From positions 1,116,001 to 1,180,000 of the forward strand of contig CP086683.1 of NCBI GenBank assembly GCA_030544685.1: 64,000 nucleotides of DNA, in the 5' to 3' direction. Numbering within the stretch: the first letter of the stretch is position 1; the number at the start of each line of letters is the position of its first letter. Below the pieces are notes generated by a model. That model did not search any database and had not been told where the DNA came from. It saw only the letters and a list, made by a program, of their open reading frames with translations. A program made the translations under genes and the position numbers. Origin of the DNA: Pseudomonas sp. B21_DOA. GTDB taxonomy: Bacteria > Pseudomonadota > Gammaproteobacteria > Pseudomonadales > Pseudomonadaceae. Shown here one piece after another: positions 10,901-19,900 of the stretch.

Positions 10901-13900
10901 CGGCGCGTTGCCGGTCAGCGCATCGTTCGCAGCAACAGCGGTTGCCGTGCCAGTAGTCTGACCGACGCCGATGATGATGGTCTGGCCGTTAGTCAGAGTC
11001 ACCACGACAGGCGAACCGGTAACTGGCGCGCCGACGGTTGCGGTGTAAGTCACGGTACCGCCTTCGGCTACCGAAGTATCGGCGGTCAGTTTGACGGTCG
11101 AGGTGTCGATGGTGTCAGTGACCTGAGTAACCGCTGGCGTAGTGCTTGGTACCAGGTTCTCGAAGTTGCCACCGGTAGCGCTGGTGATCGTCGCCTGTAC
11201 GGAACCGGCGTCTTTATAGACGTCATCCGACGGTGCTGGAACGGTTGCGGTGCCGGTGGTTTCGCCTGCTTTGATTGTGATCACGGCGCCGTTCGACAAG
11301 GTCACGGTTACTGGCGAGCCTGCGGCGTTGGTCAATGTCGCGGTGTAAGTGATCTGACCACCTTCGGCCACGGAGCCAGTCGCACTCAGCGACAGGTTAG
11401 TAGTGTCGGCAACATCGGTAACTGCGGTCGAAACCGGAGTTTTGTCCGCAACCAGATTTTCGAAGTTGCCGCCGCTGACGTTGGTGATCGCGTTGGTGAT
11501 CGGCGCGTGGCCGGTCAGTGCATCGTTCGAGGCAACAGCGGTTGCAGTGCCAGTGGTCTGACCGACGCCGATGGTGATGGTCTGGCCGTTGGCCAAAGTG
11601 ACCACCACTGGCGAGCCGGTAACTGGCGCACCGACCGTGGCGGTGTAAGTCACAGTGCCGCCTTCAGCAACCGAGGTATCGGCGGTCAGTTTGACCGTCG
11701 AGGTGTCGATGGTGTCGGTGACCTGGGTAACCGCTGGCGTAGTGCTCGGAACGAGGTTCTCGAAGTTGCCACCGGTCGCGGTTTTAATCGTTGCCTGCAC
11801 CGAGCCGGCATCTTTGTAGACGTCATCGGACGGTGCCGGAACGGTGGCGGTGCCAGTGGTTTCACCGGCCTTGATGGTGATCACGGCGCCGTTCGACAAG
11901 GTGACTGTCACTGGCGAACCAGCGGCGTTGGTCAGTGTCGCGGTGTAAGTAATCTGCCCACCTTCGGCCACGGAGCCAGTCGCACTCAGCGACAGGTTAG
12001 TGGTGTCGGCAACGTCAGTGACAGAAGTCGAAACCGGAGTTTTATCCGCCACCAGATTTTCGAAATTGCCGCCGGTTATGTTGGTGATCGCGTTGGTGAT
12101 CGGCGCGTGGCCGGTCAGTGCATCGTTCGAAGCAACAGCGGTTGCAGTGCCAGTGGTCTGACCGACGCCGATGGTGATGGTCTGGCCGTTGGCCAAAGTG
12201 ACCACCACTGGCGAGCCGGTAACTGGCGCACCGACCGTGGCGGTGTAAGTCACAGTGCCGCCTTCAGCAACCGAGGTATCGGCGGTCAGTTTGACCGTCG
12301 AGGTGTCGATGGTGTCGGTGACCTGAGTAACCGCTGGCGTAGTGCTTGGTACCAGGTTCTCGAAGTTGCCACCGGTAGCGCTGGTGATCGTCGCCTGTAC
12401 GGAACCGGCGTCTTTGTAGACGTCATCGGACGGTGCTGGAACGGTTGCGGTGCCAGTGGTTTCACCGGCCTTGATGGTGATCACGGCGCCGTTCGACAGG
12501 GTCACGGTTACTGGTGAGCCAGCGGCGTTGGTCAATGTCGCGGTGTACGTAATCTGGCCACCTTCAGCCACCGAGTTGCTGGCGCTCAAGGACAGATTTG
12601 TAGTGTCGGCAACATCCGTAACTGCGGTCGATACAGGCGTTTTGTCCGCCACCAGATTTTCGAAGTTGCCGCCGCTGACGTTGATGATCGCGTTGGTGAT
12701 CGGCGCGTGGCCGGTCAGTGCATCGTTCGAAGCAACAGCGGTTGCAGTGCCAGTGGTCTGACCGACGCCGATGGTGATGGTCTGACCGTTGGCCAGGGTC
12801 ACGACGACAGGCGAACCGGTAACTGGCGCACCGACCGTGGCGGTGTAAGTCACAGTGCCGCCTTCGGCTACCGAAGTGTCGGCCGTCAGTTTGACTGTCG
12901 AAGTATCGATGGTGTCGGTGACCTGGGTAACCGCTGGCGTAGTGCTTGGTACCAGGTTCTCGAAATTGCCACCGGTGGCGCTGGTGATCGTCGCCTGCAC
13001 GGAACCGGCATCTTTATAGACGTCGTCGGACGGGGCTGCCACGTTCACGGTGCCGGTGGTTTCGCCAGCCTTGATGGTGATCACGGCGCCGTTCGACAGG
13101 GTCACGGTCACTGGTGAGCCAGCGGCGTTGGTCAGTGTCGCGGTGTAAGTGATCTGACCACCTTCGGCCACGGAGCCAGTCGCACTCAGCGACAGGTTAG
13201 TAGTGTCGGCAACATCGGTAACTGCGGTCGAAACCGGAGTTTTGTCCGCAACCAGATTTTCGAAGTTGCCGCCGCTGACGTTGGTGATCGCGTTGGTGAT
13301 CGGCGCGTGGCCGGTCAGTGCATCGTTCGAAGCAACAGCGGTTGCAGTGCCAGTGGTCTGACCGACGCCGATGGTGATGGTCTGGCCGTTGGCCAAAGTG
13401 ACCACCACTGGCGAGCCGGTAACCGGTGCGCCCACGGTTGCGGTGTAAGTCACGGTACCGCCTTCGGCCACCGAGGTATCGGCGGTCAGTTTGACGGTCG
13501 AAGTGTCGATGGTGTCAGTGACCTGAGTAACCGCTGGCGTAGTGCTTGGTACCAGGTTCTCGAAATTGCCACCGGTAGCGCTGGTGATCGTCGCCTGCAC
13601 GGAGCCGGCATCTTTGTAGACGTCATCGGACGGGGCTGGAACGGTTGCGGTGCCAGTGGTTTCACCGGCCTTGATGGTGATCACGGCGCCGTTCGACAAG
13701 GTCACGGTTACTGGCGAGCCAGCGGCGTTGGTCAACGTTGCGGTGTAGGTGATCTGGCCACCTTCAGCCACCGAATTGGTGGCGCTCAAGGACAGATTTG
13801 TAGTGTCGGTAACGTCGGTGACAGAAGTCGAAACCGGAGTTTTATCCGCCACCAGATTTTCGAAATTGCCGCCGGTTACGTTAGTGATCGAATTGGTGAT

Positions 13901-16900
13901 CGGCGCGTTGCCGGTCAGCGCATCGTTCGCAGCAACAGCGGTTGCAGTGCCAGTGGTCTGACCGACGCCGATGGTGATGGTCTGGCCGTTGGCCAATGTC
14001 ACGACGACCGGCGAACCGGTAACTGGCGCGCCGACGGTTGCGGTGTAAGTGACGGTGCCGCCCTCGGCAACTGAGGTATCTGCAGTCAGCTTCACCGTTG
14101 AGGTGTCAATGGTGTCGGTGACTTGAGTGATCGCTGGCGTAGTGCTCGGAACGAGGTTCTCGAAGTTGCCACCGGTAGCGCTGGTGATCGTCGCCTGGAC
14201 GGAACCGGCGTCTTTGTAGACGTCGTCGGACGGGGCCGGAACGGTCACATTACCGCTGGTTTCGCCAGCCTTGATGGTGATGACAGCACCGTTCGACAGG
14301 GTCACGGTCACTGGCGAGCCTGCGGCGTTGGTCAATGTCGCGGTGTACGTAATCTGGCCACCTTCAGCCACCGAATTGCTGGCGCTCAGGGACAGGTTGG
14401 TTGTGTCGGCAACATCCGTAACTGCGGTCGATACAGGCGTTTTGTCCGCCACCAGATTTTCGAAATTGCCGCCGCTCACGCCAGTGATCGAGTTGGTGAT
14501 CGGCGCATTACCGGCCAACGCATCGTTCGCAGCAACAGCAGTTGCAGTGCCAGTGGTCTGGCCGACGCCGATGGTGATGGTCTGACCGTTGGCAAGCGTA
14601 ACGACAACTGGTGAGCCGGTAACCGGAGCGCCGACGGTGGCGGTGTAGGTGACAGTGCCGCCCTCAGCCACCGAAGTATCGGCGGTCAGTTTGACCGTCG
14701 AAGTGTCGATGGTATCGGTGACATTCGTCACCGCTGGAACCGCGCTCGGAACAAGGTTCTCGAAGTTGCCGCCGGTCGCACCTTCAATGGTCACTTCGAC
14801 TTTGCCGGCATCTTTATAGACGTCGTCTTTCGGTGCGTCGACGGTCACGGTGCCGGTAGTTTTACCCGCGTCGATGGTGATCGTGGCGCCGTTCGACAGG
14901 GTCACAGTCACCGGTGTGCCGGCCGGGTTGGTCAGCGTTGCGGTGTAGGTGATCTGGCCGCCTTCGGCGACCGAATCGCTGGCGCTCAGGTTCAGGTTGG
15001 TGGTGTCGGTGGTGTCCGATACCACGGTGTCGGCGGGCTTGCCGTCGACCACGAGTTTTTCGTAGTTGCCACCGGTGGCGCCGTCGATGGTTACGCTCAG
15101 CGAGCTGCCGCCCGCCAGCGGGCTGTTCGGCGCGACGTAGTTGACGCTGCCGGTGGTTTCGCCAACAGCGATGGTGATGGTCTGGCCGTTGGAAAGGCTC
15201 ACGACCACCGGCGAACCGGTCACTGGCGCGCCCACGGTGGCGGTGTAGACCACGGTTTCGCCTTCGGCAACGTTCGCGGTTGCGCTCAGCGACACGGTGG
15301 AAGTGTCGATGGTGTCGTTGACCGTGGTCACCACCGGCTCTTTGCTGGTGACGAGGTTTTCGAAGTTGCCGCCGGTTGCGCTCTGGATGGTCGCTTCAAC
15401 GCTGCCGGCGTCTTTGTAGACGTCGTCTTTCGGAGCATCGACCGTCACGCTGCCGCTGGTTTTGCCGGCCTCGATGAGGATGGTCGCACCGTTCGAAAGA
15501 GTCACGGTGACCGGTGTGCCGGCGGCGTTGCTCAGGGTTGCGGTGTAGGTAATCTGGCCGCCTTCGTTCACCGCGCCGGTCGCGCTGAGCGACAGGTTGG
15601 TGGTGTCGACGGTGTCGGTCACGGTGGTGCTGACCGGGGTCTGATCGGCAACAAGGTTTTCGAAGTTGCCGCCGCTGACGTTGGTGATCGAGTTGGTCAG
15701 CGGCGCGTGGCCGGCGAGGACGTCGTTCGGCGCGGTAGTGCTCACGCTGCCGCTGATCTTGCCGACTTCGATGGTGATGTTCTGACCGTTGGCCAGAGTC
15801 ACGACCACAGGCGAACCGGTAACCGGAGCGCCCACGGTGGCGGTGTAGGTGACGGTGCCACCTTCGGCCGCGGTTTCGGTGGCGGTCAGTTTGACCGTCG
15901 AGGTGTCGACGGTGTCGGTGACATCAGTAACCGCTGGCGTGGTGCTCGGCACCAGGTTTTCAAAGCTGCCGCCGGTGGCATCCTTGATCGTGACTTCAAC
16001 TTTTCCGGCGTCTTTGTAGACGTCATCGGCAGGTGCCGGAACGGTGACGGTGCCGCTGGTTTTGCCGGCCTCGATAGTGATCACCGCGCCGTTGCTCAGA
16101 TTCACGGTGACCGGCGTGCCGGCCGGGTTGCTCAGGGTCGCGGTGTAGACAATCGAACCGCCCTCGGCCACAGAGCCGGTCGCGGACAGCGACAGGTTGG
16201 TGGTGTCGGCGACGTCAGTCACCGAGGTCACCGCCGGGGTCTGGTCAGCCACGAGATTTTCGTAATTGCCACCGCTGGCGCCGTCGATTTTCACGCTCAG
16301 GGTGTTGCCGCCGGCCTGTGCATCGTTCGGCGCGGTGAAGTTGACGCTGGCACTGCTGGCGCCAACCGGAATGGTGATGGTCTGGCCGTTGGACAGGGTC
16401 ACCAGCACTGGCGAGCCAGTGACCGGTGCGGTCACGGACGCGGTGTAGACAACCACGCCGCCTTCAACCGCGCTGGCGCTGGCAGTCAGCGAAACAGTGC
16501 TGGTGTCGACGGTGTCGGTGACATCAGTTACCGCAGGAGTCTTGTCGATCACCAGATTTTCGAAATTACCGCCGCTGGTTTTGGTGATGCTCGCATCGAC
16601 CTTGCCGGCGTCCTTGTACACGTCATCGCCAGGCGCGGCGAAGGTCGCAGTGCCAGTGCTCGCACCCTTGGCAATGTTGATTACCGCGCCGTTGCTCAGG
16701 GTCACGCCCATGGCGGTGCCGGCCGGATTGCTCAGGGTCGCCGTGTAGACGATCGAGCCGCCCTCGGCAACGCTGCCGGTGGCGCTCAGGCTGATGTTGG
16801 TGGTGTCGACGGCGTCGGTGACTTTGGTCACCACAGCCGAACGATCGGCCTCGACGCGCTCGAAATTGCCGCCGCTGTGGCTGGCGATCGCCGTCCGCAC

Positions 16901-19900
16901 GTTGCTGCCATCGATGTACGGGGTGTTGGCGGGCGCCGGGAAATTCACCGAGCCGCTGGTAGCACCGGCCGCGATGTTGATCACCGCGCCGTTGGCCAGG
17001 GTCACGGTCATCGCAGTGCCGGCCGGGTTGCTCAGGGTCGCGGTGTAGGTGATCTGGCCACCTTCGCTGACGGTATCGCTGGCGGTCAGGGTCAGTGCGG
17101 TTGTGTCGACGGTGTCGTTGACCGTGGTGCTGACCGGGGTCTTGCTGACGTCGAGTTTTTCGAAGTTACCGCCGCTGGCGTCGGTCATGGTTACGGTGAG
17201 CTTGCTGACGTCCTTGTAGACGTCATCGCTCGGTGCGGCAATCGTCACCGAACCGCTGGTCTTGCCGGCTTCGATGGTAATGGTCTGGCCATTGCTCAGG
17301 TTGACGGTCACCGGCGTCTGCGCGGCGTTGGTCAACGTTGCGGTGTAAGTGATCGAAGAGCCTTCGAGCACGTAGCTTTCCGCGCTGAGGGTCAGGTGCG
17401 TGGTGTTGACCGTGTCGGCAACATTGGTCACCGCCGGCGTCGGGTTGGGTACCAGGCTTTCGAAGTTGCCACCGGTGGCGTCCTTGATCGTCACTTCGAC
17501 TTTGCCGGCGTCTTTGTAGACGTCATCGGCCGGCGCCGGAACGGTCACGGTGCCGGTGGTCTTGCCGGCTTCAATGGTGATGACCGAGCCGTTGCTCAGA
17601 TTCACGGTCACAGGCGTACCGGCCGGATTGCTCAGCGTCGCGGTGTAGGTGATCTGCCCGCCTTCGTTGACATTGCCGGTCGCAGTCAGCGCAACGCTGG
17701 TGGTGTCGACGGTGTCGGTCACGGTGGTGCTGACCGGAGTCTTGTCGGCGACCAGATTTTCGTAGTTGCCGCCGCTGACGTTGGTGATCGAGTTGGTCAG
17801 CGGTGCGTGACCGATCTGCACGTCATTCGATACCGGGGCGGTAACGCTGCCGGTGGTCTGGCCGACGGCGATGGTGATGTTCTGGCCGTTGGCCAGGGTC
17901 ACGACAACCGGCGTGCCGGTGACGGGTGCGCCGACAGTGGCGGTGTAGGTGACGGTGCCGCCTTCAGCGACCGAGGTATCGGCGGTCAGTTTGACCGTCG
18001 AAGTATCGATGGTGTCGGTGACTTGAGTGACCGCTGGGGTGGTGCTCGGGACGAGGTTCTCGAAGTTGCCGCCGGTGGCACTGGTGATTGTGGCCTGCAC
18101 GGAACCGGCGTCTTTGTAGACGTCGTCGGACGGAGCCGGGAAGGTCACATTACCGCTGGTTTCGCCTGCCTTGATGGTGATGACGGCGCCGTTTGACAAG
18201 GTTACGGTCACTGGCGAGCCAGCAGCATTGGTCAAAGTCGCGGTGTAAGTAATCTGGCCGCCTTCAGCCACGGAAGCGGTCGCGCTCAGCGACAGATTGG
18301 TGGTGTCGGCAACGTCGGTGACGGAGGTCGACACTGGAGTTTTGTCCGCCACCAGATCTTCGTAGTTGCCACCGCTTACGCCAGTGATCGAGTTGGTCAG
18401 CGGAGCGTTGCCGGTCAAGGCATCGTTCGGCGCGGTGTAAGTGACGGAGCCGGTGGTCTGGCCGACGCCGATGGTGATGTTCTGACCATTGGCCAACGTC
18501 ACGACCACAGGCGAGCCTGTGACTGGCGCGCCGACGGTGGCGGTGTAAGTCACGGTGCCGCCTTCGGCAACCGAGGTGTCTGCGCTCAGCTTCACCGTCG
18601 AGGTATCGACGGTGTCAGTGATTTCGGTCACTGCTGGCGTAGTGTTCGGCACCAGATTTTCGAAGTTGCCGCCGGTGGCGTCCTTGATGCTGACTTCGAC
18701 CTGGCCGGCGTCCTTGTAGACGTCATCGGCCGGCGCTGGAACGGTAACGGTGCCGGTGGTTTTGCCGGCATCAATGGTGATCACCGAGCCGTTGCTCAGG
18801 GTCACGGTTACCGGGGTGCCGGCCGGATTCGTCAGCGTGGCGGTGTAGGTGATCTGGCCACCCTCGGCCACAGAGCCGGTGGCGCTGAGGCTCAGGCCAG
18901 TGTCATCAACCGAGTCGGTGATGGTGGTCACGGCAGGTGTGGTGTTTGGCACCAGGTTTTCAAAGTTGCCGCCGGTAGCGCCAGTGATGGTCGTGCTGAC
19001 GGTGCTGCCGTTGCTGTACACATCATTGGCCGCAGTCGGCACGTTGACGGTGCCAACGGTTTCGCCAGCCGCAATGGTGATGGTCGAGCCGTTCGACAGG
19101 ATGACGGTCACCGGCGTCTGCGCTGGATTGGTCAGTGTCGCGGTATAGGTGATCTGACCACCTTCAACAATATTGTTGGTCGCGGTCAGCGTCAGGCCGG
19201 TGTTGTCGACCGAGTCGGTGATCGTAGTGACTGCTGGCGTGGTGTTCGGCACCAGGTTTTCGAAGTTGCCGCCGGTAGCCCCGGTGATCGTGGTGCTGAC
19301 GGTGCTGCCATTGTTGTAAACGTCGTTGGCCGCAGTCGGCACGTTGACGCTGCCGACGGTTTCGCCAGCCGCGATGGTGATGGTCGAGCCGTTGGACAGC
19401 GTGACGGTTACCGGGGTTTGTGCCGGGTTGGTCAACGTCGCGGTGTAAGTGATCTGGCCGCCTTCAACAATGTTATTCGTCGCAGTCAGGGTCAGACCGG
19501 TGTTATCAACCGAATCAGTTATCGTGGTAACGGCTGGCGTGGTGTTCGGCACCAGGTTTTCGAAATTGCCACCGGTAGCCCCGGTGATCGTCGTGCTGAC
19601 GGTGCTGCCATTGTTGTAAACGTCATTGGCCGCAGTCGGCACGTTCACGGTGCCAACGGTCTCGCCCGCAGCAATGGTGATGGTCGAACCGTTCGACAGG
19701 GTGACGGTAACTGGCGTCTGCGCTGGATTAGTCAGCGTTGCGGTGTAAGTGATCTGACCGCCTTCAACAATGTTGTTGGTCGCGGTCAGGGTCAGGCCAG
19801 TGTCATCGACCGAATCGGTGATGGTGGTGACCGCAGGCGTGTTGCTTGGCACCAGATTTTCGAAATTGCCACCGGTAGCGCCAGTGATCGTGGTGCTGAC

